64,000 nucleotides of DNA. Origin: Protopterus annectens. Lineage: Eukaryota; Chordata; Ceratodontiformes; Protopteridae. Position numbers and translations under genes: made by a program. A model generated the notes under the pieces. It did no database searches and was not told the DNA's origin. It saw nothing but the letters and a program-made list of their open reading frames with translations. Each line of letters starts with the position of its first letter. Positions within the stretch are counted from its first letter, which is position 1. Location: contig NC_056740.1 of assembly GCF_019279795.1 (NCBI RefSeq), positions 232,224,297 to 232,288,296 on the forward strand, given 5' to 3'. Below, one piece after another: positions 34,722 to 47,180 of this stretch.

Positions 34722-35951
34722 CCCCCGGATTCTCTATACCTTGCATGGCATGCAAGATCGGTGCATGAGCTCTAGCAGGCAATATGTCTGCCGTGCGATC
34801 CAGGAACAGCCTGCAGGGGCATGCACGAGCGCTCCTGCACTAATCCTGCATGGACTAAGCCCCTGTATACAAATCACCACATTTGCAGGAGAAATCTATG
34901 CAAATGAGGTGATTTTACAATTCAAGAAGCTTGCAGCCAGCCATGCAGGACTAGTGCAATCTGCAGAAATGTATTCGGTTAGTAACCGAGTATATTTCTG
35001 CAAAATCCAAAACGGAGCTATGACAGCTCCAAATTAAGCCTGCATATCATGTAGTAAGCATGCCAATGGCCAAGTATAAGGTAATTGGCATTGCAAACAA
35101 TGAATAAAATACAAAAATCAACTTTTATTTTTTTTTGGCCGATCTCGGCTGTTTAAGCGTAGGGCAGCTGCGTGCAAACAGAATCGGGGGAAAATAACAA
35201 AATAAATCTAAATTAAGCATTCTAACTAAAATCAGTATTCTGCCATGCATGTCAATGGCAGGCAGAAGACAACATGGCCAGTGAGTAGTGGTTGCTAAGG
35301 GGGGAAGCTCAGTGTGAGACATGTGACTATGTATTAGCAGGCAATCCTATGCAAATAAGGGGAATGATAGTGAATCCCAGTTTTCCCCAGCATGTGAGTC
35401 AGGTCCCAACAGTGTAAGAGTAGGAATAGCTTGGTGCAAACCTAGGAGTTAGGTGACATCATGGGGGGGGTCTGTCAGGCATACTGTAAGTGGATTGGAG
35501 CCCTGTGGCTCGGGTTTGCTCCTAGCTTAGCTAGGGGGTGTGTCAGAATCTGCCTAGCACTCTTTAGATTGCCTAAGCAGGTGTGCGCGCTGCGCACCAG
35601 GTTTTAAAGAAAGTTAAAGAAATTTAAACCAGGAAATAGCAGCACTGTGCACATTTGAGCACTCTGTTTGCGTGGCATGCCCCCGGGCTTAAACAGGAAG
35701 GCAATGGGATGGGAAAACAGCAGTAGGAAGGTAATCAAGGAGAACTAGCATAGCTGGCAGGTGAAATGTATCAGAATCAGCCAATTACACAGGCAGCAGA
35801 CCAGCCAAGCCCAGAACACTACTATAGACTATGCAAACACCTTACCCTCTGTTTTTTTCCACACTCTACACCACCGGTGTATACAGGCAGGGAAATTTTA
35901 GCAAACAAACCTACAAAATGAGAAGGGCTGCAGCAGGCAACATAGAACAAC
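34722..35951. promoter_or_regulatory. Left terminal and subterminal region of the giant element
   Basis: Besides the terminal repeat, 'tcctgcatggactaag' (about 34,846-34,861) and 'catgcaggactagtgcaat' (about 34,943-34,961) resemble 'taagctagtcctgcatgga' at the right end (62,479-62,497). These are plausible transposase or Myb binding sites. A hairpin with 19-nt arms (GCAGAAATGTATTCGGTTA and near-complement) lies at 34,963-35,001. The rest, up to the transposase, is the presumed promoter and leader; no core promoter element is convincing. Confidence 0.55.
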
Positions 35952-37067
35952 ATGTGTGAGGCTGAGGGTAGTGAGGATGTGAATGCTGCCGATCAACCCA
36001 CAGTGAGGAGACGGAGAAGAGTGTACAGACCCAGGGTAACCTACCAGGGCCTACATGAGCTGCAGGTAGTGGAGCGCTATAGGGTAGACAGAGACCTCCT
36101 ACAGCAAATTGTTGAGCTGTGCTGGCCACACCTGACACACCAAACTGACCGAGGGGAACCCATCCCAGTGGATACCAAGGTATGTGTAGGCCTAGGAGTA
36201 CTAGCCACAGGTACCTCCCAAAGCTCAACTGGGGATATCATGGGAATCTCACAGGCATCAGCATCCAGAGTATTCCACCAGTTCCTGGATGCCATGTCAG
36301 CACATGCCAGTGAGCACATATATTTCCCAAACACCCGTGAGGTGTTGGCCAGCAATATGCGTCTCTTCCACCAAATAGCAGAATACCCTGAGGTAGTGGC
36401 TGCTATAGACTGCACGCACATATGCATCAAAGCACCACCAGGTGATCAGGGTAGGGCCTACAACAACCACAGGGGCATCCCCTCCATCAACTGCCAGGTC
36501 ATCTGTGATGCCCAGGGCATTATAATGAATGTGTGTGCTGGCTGCCCTGGAAGCAATAACAATTCCCACATATGGCATCTGACGCAGCTGTACCAGAGAT
36601 TTGCCAATGGGGACATCCCCTATGGTCACCTAGTAGGGGATGCTGATTACACACTGGAGCCATGGCTGATGATGCCCATCAGAAATGCACATACACCTGA
36701 ACAAGAACACTATAATGAGGCACATGCACAGACCAGACTTATAATAGAGCATGTGTTTGGGATGCTCAGGTCACAGTTCCAGTGTCTGGACACATCCAGT
36801 GGAGCCTTGCAGCACTCACCAGCTACATGTACCCAAATTGTTATGGTATGTGCCATGTTACTCAATATGATCCTGCGGAAACAGCTGCAGCAGGAACAGC
36901 ATGGGGCAGGGCCACACAGCCCCCCACCAATGTCAAGGCCTGAACAAGCACAGAGTGACTCGGAGGAGGAACAACCTGAGCCTGCCCCAATAGGCAGATG
37001 GAGCCATGCCCAGTATGCTGAGGCTGTGGCAAAGAGACAACGCATAGCACATACACTGACACATTAG
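35952..37067 (+). CDS. PIF/Harbinger DDE transposase, intact
   Basis: 371 codons, HARBI1-like, close to the usual 350-400. Residues 1-75 are basic and variable. Residues about 76-115 ('LGVLATGTSQSSTGDIMGIS' onward) form the helix-turn-helix characteristic of PIF/Harbinger transposases. The DDE nuclease domain follows: 'VVAAIDCTHICIKAP' gives D153, 'GHLVGDADYTLEPWLMMP' gives D230, and 'TRLIIEHVFGMLRSQFQCL' gives E266. All three catalytic positions and their family contexts are present. The C-terminal tail is acidic and Pro-rich. The ATG at 35,952 has A at -3, and there is no intron or internal stop. It cuts and pastes the element at its terminal repeats with a 3-bp staggered target, aided by the Myb-like partner encoded convergently at 52.8-49.0 kb. 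Domesticated HARBI1 is the alternative reading, but the terminal repeats around it argue for a real transposon. Confidence 0.95.
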   Translation: MCEAEGSEDVNAADQPTVRRRRRVYRPRVTYQGLHELQVVERYRVDRDLLQQIVELCWPHLTHQTDRGEPIPVDTKVCVGLGVLATGTSQSSTGDIMGISQASASRVFHQFLDAMSAHASEHIYFPNTREVLASNMRLFHQIAEYPEVVAAIDCTHICIKAPPGDQGRAYNNHRGIPSINCQVICDAQGIIMNVCAGCPGSNNNSHIWHLTQLYQRFANGDIPYGHLVGDADYTLEPWLMMPIRNAHTPEQEHYNEAHAQTRLIIEHVFGMLRSQFQCLDTSSGALQHSPATCTQIVMVCAMLLNMILRKQLQQEQHGAGPHSPPPMSRPEQAQSDSEEEQPEPAPIGRWSHAQYAEAVAKRQRIAHTLTH

Positions 37068-37792
37068 GGACCCAGAGAATGACACCTCTCTCTGACTCGC
37101 ACATACAGTAAAAGAGATTCCAAACATGACACTACCTGTGCTCAGCCATGTATTGGGAGTGTACTATGTGCATCCAACATAGGCAGCCCTCCAGCACCAC
37201 CCGCTATTATGGCACACCCTCAAGGTAAGTCAATCAACCCACCAATTGCCAAATGGAGTAGAATGTGTTGTTACCTGTATCTATGGTATGGATGTGAGCA
37301 TGCAAGGGAATTGGGTGGCTGAATGTTATGGCAGAAGAAAGTAGACACCCATAGTGGCACCATGACATCTGTAACACATACTGGAGTCACCATAGTAGCC
37401 AGTACTACACATGGTGACAAAAACCACTGCAAGAAATGTGCTGGGCGACATGTGTGTCATATGACTCACACATGCCAGTCAGGGTGGTTCACATACCCAA
37501 CAACAGTCTCAGCCAGCAGGACAGGTGTAGATAAACCCAAACAAAACCTGTGCTATGGCCCCTGAATGATGGCTATGGTTAACCCCCCAGGCCTACACAG
37601 ACAGACTACAGCAGGTCAGGCGGTGGGATGTTATTTCTGAAGGGTAGGAAGTCAGACACTAATATGTAGGGCAACCAAAGCTACGATCTGTAGTACACTG
37701 GTATGCCTCTAGTCAGCATGATAGGTAAGAATACAGAATGAAATGGAGTACCTGACATACCAGTACAGTCATAGCAAATGTGTACAAGTGTT
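37068..37792. other. Non-coding DNA inside the giant element
   Basis: Downstream of the transposase. No gene was recognised. The stretch shares the CA/TG-rich, CpG-poor word use of the element interior. Confidence 0.5.
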
Positions 37793-38003
37793 AGGTGTGC
37801 CCCTCCATCCTATGAAGTAATGTAATAACACTCAGGTGTGCCCCGCCAATCCTGTGTAGAAATGCAGAAACAGACAGGTGTGCCCCCCCATCCTACATAG
37901 TAATTTCATAACAGTCAGGTGTGCCCCCCCAATCCTGTGTAGAAGTGTAGAAATAGTCAGGTGAGCCCCCCATCCTATGCAGACATGTAGTAACAGTCAA
38001 TGC
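37793..38003. repeat. 41-bp tandem repeat, about 5 units
   Basis: Units of the form 'caggtgtgccccccaatcctgtgtagaaatgtagaaacagt' repeated five times with variation (starts near 37,793, 37,834, 37,876, 37,917, 37,959). Confidence 0.85.
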
Positions 38004-38119
38004 CAAATGCTCGATGGATACCCTGCAGAAACAGCATGCTATCTGTCGGTGTACAACACAAAGGTCAACATTGCAGTACATACTACCTGGACTCGATCCA
38101 CACATTAAATACAGATTGG

Positions 38120-38225
38120 CATACTGGGCATGCTCACACACTTAGAGAAATGAAGGCAATATCAGTCAACAACATACTGAAAGGTCATACTGGGCATGCT
38201 CACACACTTAAACACATGAAGGCCA
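38120..38225. repeat. 66-bp direct repeat
   Basis: 'catactgggcatgctcacac' begins at 38,120 and again at 38,186, each followed by 'ttaga/aacacatgaaggc'. Two units. Confidence 0.8.
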
Positions 38226-38695
38226 TGACTGCAAACACCAGTGGACCAGACATATCTGGCAGTCGCAGTTGTTAGTGGAGACACTCGTCAGTATGCACCA
38301 CTCATGCCTTGCACACACAGTGGATAGGAATACAGACATATATGTAAGGACAACACACTATAATAAGCCAAAGGTAGATGTACATAGATGTGTGGAAGAG
38401 GGTGACTGTGACAAGGAGCCATCCAGGCCTGTCCCACCCAGCACACAGCCAAAGGGCCCCAACCACATGAGGTTCAGATGTCACTCACTGCAGATACTAG
38501 CCACCAGTATCTGTCAGCATTACAGACTATGTGGTGGACATGCTAGCTGTGCAACATGACTATACAAGGAAGTAGTCATCTAGCAGCTGTATACACGTAA
38601 CTGTGAAAAATGACCGTGTGTGTGCCCGCATGTGGCGTGTCAACCACTAGATGAATGGGTTATGGCCCATGCACACACACTGCCCTCCCCATAGC
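38226..38695. other. Non-coding DNA inside the giant element
   Basis: No gene or repeat unit was recognised. Open frames here lack domains. Confidence 0.45.
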
Positions 38696-38699
38696 CCTA

Positions 38700-38844
38700 C
38701 TATGACAAGCCTGCTGAGGTCATCCACTGTGAAATACACCTTTGGGAGAGTTTTAGCCCAGTAATCTCTGTGGCATGTCCCATAACTGTGTATTGCTGTA
38801 GTGTGATAAACTAGCTAGGTAGGAGTTCAAAACCCAGATATGGC

Positions 38845-38923
<79 letters not shown>

Positions 38924-38927
38924 CGTG

Positions 38928-38965
<38 letters not shown>

Positions 38966-40525
38966 TCTGTATAGAGAGCAATGCTTTTTAGAGTAGTCAC
39001 ACTCCCTACAACTGAAATGTTCTACTTTGGTAAGGCTGCTGATGTCATCCACCTAGAAATACATCTCTGGGAAGGTTGTATCCCAGTAATCTCCGTAGCG
39101 CATGCCATAACTGCGTACTGCTGTAGTGTGATAAAATAGGTAGGAGTTCTAATCCCAGCCTTGGCAACTGTGTGTGTCTGTCTGTGTAGACAGCAATGCT
39201 TTTTAGGGTAGTCACACTCCTCACAATTGAAATGCTTTACTTTGGCAAGGCTGCTGATGTCGTCATCCTAGAAATACATCTATGGGAAGGTTATAGCCCA
39301 GTAATCTCCATAATGCATGCCATAACTGCGTACTGCTGTAGTGTGATACATTAGTTAGGTAGGAGTTTTAATCTCTGTATGACTCTGTCTCTGTAGAGAG
39401 CAATGCTTTTTAGGGTAGTCACACTCCATACAATTTGTATGCTCTACTTTGGCAAGGCTGCTGATGTCATCCACCTAGAAATACACCTCTGGGAAGGTTG
39501 TAGCACAGTAATCTCCATAGCATGTCATATAACTGTGTACTGATGTAGTATGATAAATTAGTTAGGTAGGAGTTCTAATCCCAGACATGGCAAGTGTCTG
39601 TGTGTTTGTTTGTCTGTCTGACTCTGTCTGTGTAGAGAGCAATGCTTTTTTAGGGTAGTCACACTACATACAATTTGTATGCTCTACTTTGGCAAGGCTG
39701 CTGATGTCATCCACCTAGAAATACACCTCTGGGAAGGGTGTAGCTCAGTAATCTCCGTAGTGCATGCCATAACTGCATACTTCTGTAGTGTGATATAGAA
39801 CTCTGCTAGGTTTATATTCCCACCCATGGCAGTTCTGGATGTTATGTGTGTGTTTCAATGTCTGTGTAGGGAGCAATGCATTTTTGGCTAGTCACACTCA
39901 GTATATTTCAAATGCCCTACTTTGGCAATGCTGATGATGTCATTCACTGTGAAATACACCTTTGGGGAATGAGTTCTCCAGTAATCCCTGTGGTGCATCC
40001 TATAACAGCTTCATGCTGTAGTGTGATATAGACCTCTCTTAGGGGTTCTATACCCACACATGTCGGTTGTGGATATTTTGTGTGTATTTCAATGTCTGTG
40101 TAGGGAGCAGTGCATTTTAACCTAGCCACACTCACCACAATTTGAATGACCTACTTTGGCAATCCTGATGTCATTCACTGTGAAATACACCAGTAGGGAA
40201 GGAATTCTCCACTAATTCCCAAGGTGCATCCTATAACAGCATCATGCTGTAGTGTGATATAGACCTCTGTTAGTGATTCTATACCCACACATGTCGGTTG
40301 TGGATGTTTTGTGTGTGTTTCAATGTCTGTGTAGGAAGCAGTGCATTTTATCCTAGCCACACTCACTACAATTCGAATGGCCTACTTTGGCAATCCTGCT
40401 GATGTCATCCAATGGGAAATACACCTTTGGGGAAGGAGTACTCCAGTAATCTCCGTGGTGCGTACTATAACTGTGTACTGCTGTAGTGTTGTAAAATAGG
40501 TAGGTAGGAGTTCAAATCCCAGATA

Positions 40526-40585
<60 letters not shown>

Positions 40586-40595
40586 CTGTGTTTGT
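38700..40595. repeat. Tandem array of about 230-bp units, 8 copies
   Basis: Units begin with 'ctgctgatgtcatccacctagaaatacacc' at about 38,711, 39,037, 39,251, 39,458, 39,698, 39,930, 40,164 and 40,396. Each contains 'cccagtaatctcc', 'ctgctgtagtgtgata', 'taggaggttctaatccca'-like DNA and 'gagcaatgctttttagg'. The segment 'taggtaggagttctaatccca' resembles a decayed tRNA B box, so the unit may derive from a SINE. The first and last copies hold expanded GT arrays (38,850-38,965; 40,529-40,584). Confidence 0.9.
38850..38965. repeat. (GT)n microsatellite
   Basis: About 115 bp of GT interrupted once by 'gcgtgcgtgcatg', located inside the first 230-bp unit. Confidence 0.95.
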
Positions 40596-40841
40596 AACTC
40601 ATATCCTCTGGGGAGGTGGTTGTGAGTGTGTAACAACTGGGCCCAATGTGGAGTGGGTTTTGCAAATTTCTTATATAGTGGCCCTAGTATATATTACAAT
40701 GTCCACCGTACAAGGATAAAACAGATGCGAAATAGCTGAGAGGCTGGGGTGCAGATTCATACCCATACATGTGAAATCAAGGCCAGGCAAACAAAGTTAG
40801 CAACCCTAGTATTAGCCAGAGAACACTTTCAACCCATGCCT

Positions 40842-40844
<3 letters not shown>

Positions 40845-40923
<79 letters not shown>
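40845..40923. repeat. (CA)n microsatellite
   Basis: About 78 bp of perfect CA. Confidence 0.95.
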
Positions 40924-40925
<2 letters not shown>

Positions 40926-43260
40926 CACTTACCTAGGCAACAGCCGCTATGTTGGTAGTACACTGCATATTGCCCACTGATAGTAACTATGGAGTGATTG
41001 CAGTGGCCTACAGAGGGCATGGCACCCTGTCCATCTGTCCATATGTCCAATAGGCAAGTACATGCAGACAGTGCACCTTTCCCATGTTCCCCACTGGACA
41101 ACTGCAACACCTGTGGTGCCATCAAATGTGACCCACAAAGAACATACCATGACTGAAAACAAGCCTTGTACGGACAGATGCCACTGACACCAGGGAATGC
41201 TGTTAGCATGCTATCAATGTAGGTACAGGGTAAACCTGCTGTCCATTACCAGATTCCACCACATGAGGCCAGGACTGGCACATCTGATGATAATCTGTGT
41301 ACATAATAAGGGATGCTCATGATCAGCTGATGGCCTCTGCATGAATTGCACCCCTCCGCTAGCTGACTGCATGTGGAACAGCTGTGGTAACATTCCCATA
41401 GCCAATTGCATGGAAACACACTCCAATATCTAGGAACATCATGTTGGTGTTGGGCCTTTTCATTCAATGTGAGCAGGAACTAGATCTGTTGTTTGGCAAA
41501 CAGCATCTCAGATGGATTGGGTAGTTAACTCTAGCAACATACACTGTGGAAACAGGGCACACACAGGAGGGGGATGTGCCTGACCTAACTACAGACTGTA
41601 AGTGCTGCTATACTGCATTTGGAGTAATGTTGGTTTAACAATGTGTGTGTGTGAATATGGCTGTCCTACATGTTTTAATACCTGCCATGTCAGTTCTATG
41701 TTTATGAGGAATCCCCACCTGTAGGGTCATCTGCAGACTGGGCAGTGTGTGGTGCCTTTGGTTTCATGTGCTACCCACAGAGCATCTATCTGTGAACTGC
41801 AGAAGGTAGTGTGAGGATTGCAGTCTGTAGATGGTGAAAGTCGTGACAGTTACTGACTTCATATCCCTCATAGGACATATGCTGCAACAAACCCTGTTAC
41901 AACAGTAAATGTATGAGGTTATCACAGCAACATGTCAATATTGGCCCTGTGTGTGTGCTTCCAGCCAGAACTCTGTCAACCTTTGTACATATGCCATGCA
42001 TTAAAATGGTGCTTATGTGCTGTACACCATAATTAGTGTCATCATATCTGATAACAAGCCAGTGAGATATCAGACTGCTACACATGTTATGTACAGTAGG
42101 GGTTATATTTGATGACATAACCTGGACATTCTGTGGTTGTTTGTACAGTAGTGAGGTCTGTGTACTTATGGTGAATGTCAACAGTGTGCGTATTGTTAAT
42201 ATATACTTTGGCCTGTGTACAGACTGTGGTAGATGTCATTGTTCTAGGTCCCATCCTATCTGATATTACATGCTGCTCCACTGTATGTTACCTTATTAGC
42301 TTACATGTTTGTAGGGCCATACACACACATGTCCCATACCACACACAGGCATCAGACTACACTGTGTAGCGGCCCAGTATATGTAGGGTGAGTCTGTGAG
42401 TGGCACATATGAGGATGGTGTTGAACAGATAGTCCATATACTGTAATATTATGCTAGCTTACCATATGTGGCTGTGTTCACATTGGTTGTGGTTATGCAT
42501 TTTCACACAGGTGTATCTTACCCTGTGCTGTGACATGCCTGTAGAGCCTGCTATATATGCAGGTACATGTGCATTCCCCCATAGGCGATGTAGGCCAGTG
42601 TTGAGCTAGTCTGCCTGTAGCCTGCACAGTGCATTGTTACATGCCTAGCAGCTTAATGTACATAACCAGTGAGATGTCATGTCCAGATACTTGCCAGATG
42701 TACGGCTGCTGGGCCTCCCTTAACAGTCATGTATGTCAGACAGAGTAGTGGGATGCTATACAGATGTATGTCGATATCTAGTGGGTAGTATGTGACCATG
42801 GCATCCCTGTACCAGCGGTTAATTTGTATCAGGACAGACAGGGGTGTGTGAATGCATAACCTATGGGGGCAAATGTATACCAGTCGTTATGTGTAATACC
42901 CATCTGCATGGCTGTTAACATCCATATTGTCAGGCTTGGTCCACATGTTTTGCACTAGGGGGTTCTGTGTATACCTCTGGACTGTACAGAGTATGTCAGA
43001 ATGTCCACATATATTGGCCAGTATCTCTGCTGCAGTCCACAGGGGAATTACGTGCTAGCAGAGACACTGTACTACGATGTCCTTAGGATGTCTGTCAGTA
43101 GCCAATGGCACACATGTGAAAAGCAGATGTGACCTCTCACACACACCATGTCTGTGAAGGCAATCCCCATTACTGTAGCAATAGTCTACTAATATACTAG
43201 CTAAACATACCTGACATCCCCTTGCACTATGAAGTTGGGACTACAGGGGCTGAGGTAGTG
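40924..43260. other. Non-coding DNA inside the giant element
   Basis: More than 2 kb without a recognised gene or repeat family. Word use is dominated by TGTATG, ACATGT and CACA. The short open frames in all six frames have no domains. Confidence 0.5.
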
Positions 43261-43299
43261 CTACACTCCATGTTCAGGACATATGGTGAAAATATATGT

Positions 43300-43930
<631 letters not shown>

Positions 43931-44159
43931 TATACAACCATATTCCTGTCATGAGTAAACGTCATGGTTGTGTATACCCTCCCACATGTATCTCACTGTA
44001 TGTATCTGCTATGTGCACATTATGATAAAACAACATATTTGATGCAACAGTCATATTAGTAACAAGGACTACACAAGTTAGGAACTACAGGCAAATGTTC
44101 AATACCACTCAATATGTGTATTGACAGCTATACTGGTAAAATAATAGCAGTCTTTGCAG

Positions 44160-44430
44160 TGGTCATGGCGTACATGTTAAGTGCTGTGACTTCAGTGTAC
44201 AGGGTCCTGGGTTCAAGACCTGCAAGGGCTGTTCATTTTGTTGCTGGGCAGGACAAGGGCTGTCAGATACAGAGTGGTTAAGGCAGTTTTGAGCAGCTTT
44301 AAGCGGGTTTGCACAGGTATGCGTGAAGCTAAGATGTGCTAAGCTATGGCTAAATGTAGAAGCACTTACATAGTGTAGGCAGTGCTTACCAGTGTGCAAA
44401 TCAGCTTAGCTGTTATTTTGCAACAATGTT
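44160..44430 (+). mobile_element. tRNA-derived SINE, family C, copy 1
   Basis: Head 'ggtcatggcgtacatgttaagtgctgtgactt' with B box 'tgggttcaagacctgc'. Then the family body 'tgttgctgggcaggacaagggctgtcagatacagagtggttaaggca' and the 'gcttaagc'-rich tail. Same family at 57,975-58,290 and 61,370-61,880. All three copies lie inside the giant element. Confidence 0.82.
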
Positions 44431-44607
44431 GATACTTGCTAAGCATACCTTAGCCCTGGTAACCAGGACACACAACTCAATCTGATAACCTGCAATAAGT
44501 GTATGTAATGCCATGTACAATAAACGTACTTATGTGCTGTCATTACAGTAGCAAGGGGTGTGAGTGTCATGTGTGGGACACAGACATATATGAGGCCTGT
44601 ACAGCAC

Positions 44608-47180
44608 TGTTCATAGGTTCATACTAGGCTATTTGCCCTAGGGCATTTATAAGTCTAGCCAGAGTGTGTTTGGCTTTCGCCACCCATTTTAAATGAATTT
44701 TGCTATGCCCTTTTTCGAGGTTAGTATACTGTGCCTCTGTCTAACAGTGACACAGAAGTGATACCCGGGGTAAACCTACTATCTCCCATCCACTCATCAA
44801 GATTCCTCTTGAAGAGAGTCAGTGAGGGACTCTGCCTAACCTGGACTGGGATTTTATTCCAGAGTGAAGGGAGCCTCTGGGTTATGAATCTGTCCCTCCA
44901 GCTTGTCCTATTTATTTCAGTGCTGAGGTTCAAGTCTCTCAAGCGCGTAGCTCGATGGGATTTGGATTTTCTGAGGTGCAGCATGTCCATTAATTCCAGG
45001 TTGGACATGGCTTTATACGTCAGGCACAGATCGCCTCTGAGCAGGCGGTATGCCACTGAGTAGAGCTGGAGTTTCTTTAACCAGGCAGCATATGGCATCT
45101 GTTTGAGCCCTTTGATCCTCTTGGTGAGGTACTTTTGGGGTCTTTCCAGTTGCTGCAGGTGTCTGGTAAGGTACATCCCAAAAGGGGCCTTGTACTCAAT
45201 TATGGGCCTGATGAGGGATGAGTAAAGAGGCACGATGACCTCCCTGATCTAGATGTGAATCCCTTCATGATTAGGTGGGCTATATAAAATGTTTTTCTAA
45301 CCACTTTGGCCACGTGGTTGTCAAATGAGAGATTGCTATCAACTTGGGTCCCCAGGTCCCTAATTACTTCTTCTGTACTTAATGGATTACCACCTATGTG
45401 GTAATTTAGGGGCACTTTTTTTGCCAAAGGGGATGACTATACACTTTTTGGCATTTAGCTTGAGGCCATGGCTCTGGCACCAGTTGTCTGTTTCTATGAG
45501 GCCCTTTGTAGGATGCTTGTGTCGGCTGGAGAGTCGATTATGGTGCCCAGTTTGCAGTCATCTGCGAACTTGGTCAGCCACAGTCCTTCCATGTTAGCCT
45601 GTACCTTGAGAAATATATACCAACAAGAGAGGTCCCAGGACTGAGCCTTGTGGGACGCCACTTGTAACTGGTTTGGAATCTGACATGGCTCCAACAATTC
45701 TAACCATGTGGGTTCTGTCCTTGAGCCAGTTTGCAACCCATCTAGTGACATAGGGGTTTATATTTAAGCTGGTGAGCTTATCTATAATGCCTGAGTGGGG
45801 TATTGCATCGAAGGCTTTTGCAAGGTCCAGGTAGGCTGTGTGGACCACCTTTCCCTCGTCAATGGCCTTGGTGACTGTTTCAAAGAAATCAACCAGGTTT
45901 AAGAGGCAGGATCTGCCCTTAACAAAGCCGAACTGGGTAGGATCCAGTGTCTGTAGGTCCCCAATATATTTATTTATGAGGTCCATGATGATCCTTTCCA
46001 TAGCTTTGCAGACCAAGCTAGTCAGGCTTATGGGGCAATAGTTTCCAGGATCCGTTGAGGCACCACCTTTGTGGAGAGGGACCACTGTTGCTGTACGCCA
46101 CTCTTTGGGTACATATCCTGTAGTAAGGCTGAGATTGAACAGTAGTTTTATGTTTGGGTTTAGTTCTTCTTGGAGTTCATGTAGGCAGCCGGGACACCGT
46201 AGTCCCACTGATGCTGTGTTTTTGCTTTGGAGAGGGCTCTTACCTGAGCATCTGAGATGTCAGGGGCAGCACTCTGCTGGGATAGATATTTGCCCTTTTG
46301 GTGGGGAAGGGGAGAAGTTTGTGCTGAACCTGTCAGCTAGGATGTTGGCAATGTCTGTGGGTTCGGTGTATTTTTGTCATTTTGGACTAATTCTGAGCAT
46401 ATCTGGGAATTCCCACCCAGGTTCCTAACATAACTAAAGAAAGCCTTGTGATTATCCTTAGTGTCCTGTGCAATTTTTCTCTCAAAGCTGGCCTTAGACG
46501 ATTTTATGAGTGCCCGTAGTTTTTGCTAATACTGATCAGAGATGCCTTCCCTTTTTGGGATTTTGCTCTATCATGTAGTAGCTTCCTCCTTCTATTGTAT
46601 AGTTTGTTTATGGCTGGGGTCCACCAGACAGGATGCCTAACTTTGGAGGATTGGGTCTTGGTTTTATTTGGGATTGCATGATCCATGCATTCCTGAAGGT
46701 GTTCATAGAATGCGTTTATAAAGGATTCTCCGGTCTGGGCGATTTTCCACAGGCCCGGGCTTTGAAGGATTCCACCTCGGTTTTGAGGAGTGTGAAATTT
46801 GCTTTAGAGAAGTTTTTCACTGTGGTTTTCTAGGCAGGGGCTGGGGTCGGGATGTGAATATCTAGTGAGATTAGTTTATGGTCTGATCTTACCAGTGAGG
46901 GATACACTTCTGGTCTGGAGCATAGAGTCCCCATGTTGGTGATGATCAGGTCCAGTATGTTTTCCCCTCTTGTGGGAGTGGCAACAAGTTGTTCCATAGC
47001 ATTTGAGTTTATAAATTCTAGGAACCTTCTGGCTAGGGTGTTGGAGCTAGAGTAATGCTCCCAGTCTATGTTAGGGTAGTTGAAGTCGCCCAATATAATG
47101 GTGTTTGGAGAGACCTTCATATTTTCCAGTGTTCTCAGGAAGGCGGAGTGAGGTTCCTGGGTTTGGGAGTTTTTTTTTAT
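44608..47180 (-). mobile_element. 5'-truncated CR1-like LINE
   Basis: About 2.6 kb on the minus strand, running from the endonuclease C-terminus to the 3' end. The low-coordinate end shows 'tatgaacctatgaa' on the minus strand, an 8-bp-type tail repeat like that of CR1. The 5' cut is near 47,178. Frames are long and only lightly broken, so this is a comparatively young copy inserted into the giant element. Confidence 0.85.
44721..47120 (-). pseudogene. CR1-like endonuclease (partial) and RT, frameshifted
   Basis: 47,120-46,830 gives 'TIILGDFNYPNIDWE' and 'SDHKLISLDI', the CR1-type endonuclease C-terminus (GDFN and SDH motifs). 46,686-46,504 has 'HPVWWTPAINKLYNRRRKL', the linker. 46,208-45,594 carries the RT: 'GYVPKEWRTATVVPLHKGG', 'NYCPISLTSLVCKAMERI', 'QFGFVKGRSCLLNLVDFFE', 'TAYLDLAKAFDAIPH' and 'SGVPQGSVLGPLLL'. 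A shift near 45,615 leads to 'TKFADDCKLG' (intact FADD box). After another break, 45,427-44,721 contains the thumb and C-terminus ('NYHIGGNPLSTEEVIRDLG', 'PSLWNKIPVQVR'). Catalytic motifs are conserved but at least three breaks make it inactive. Confidence 0.87.

Noticed and set aside
35952..37067. Domesticated host HARBI1 gene
   Set aside because: It sits within terminal inverted repeats and a target duplication together with the Myb-like partner, which indicates a transposon copy.
36862..37127. Minus-strand open frames over the transposase
   Set aside because: They are shadows of the plus-strand DDE transposase, which has clear catalytic motifs.
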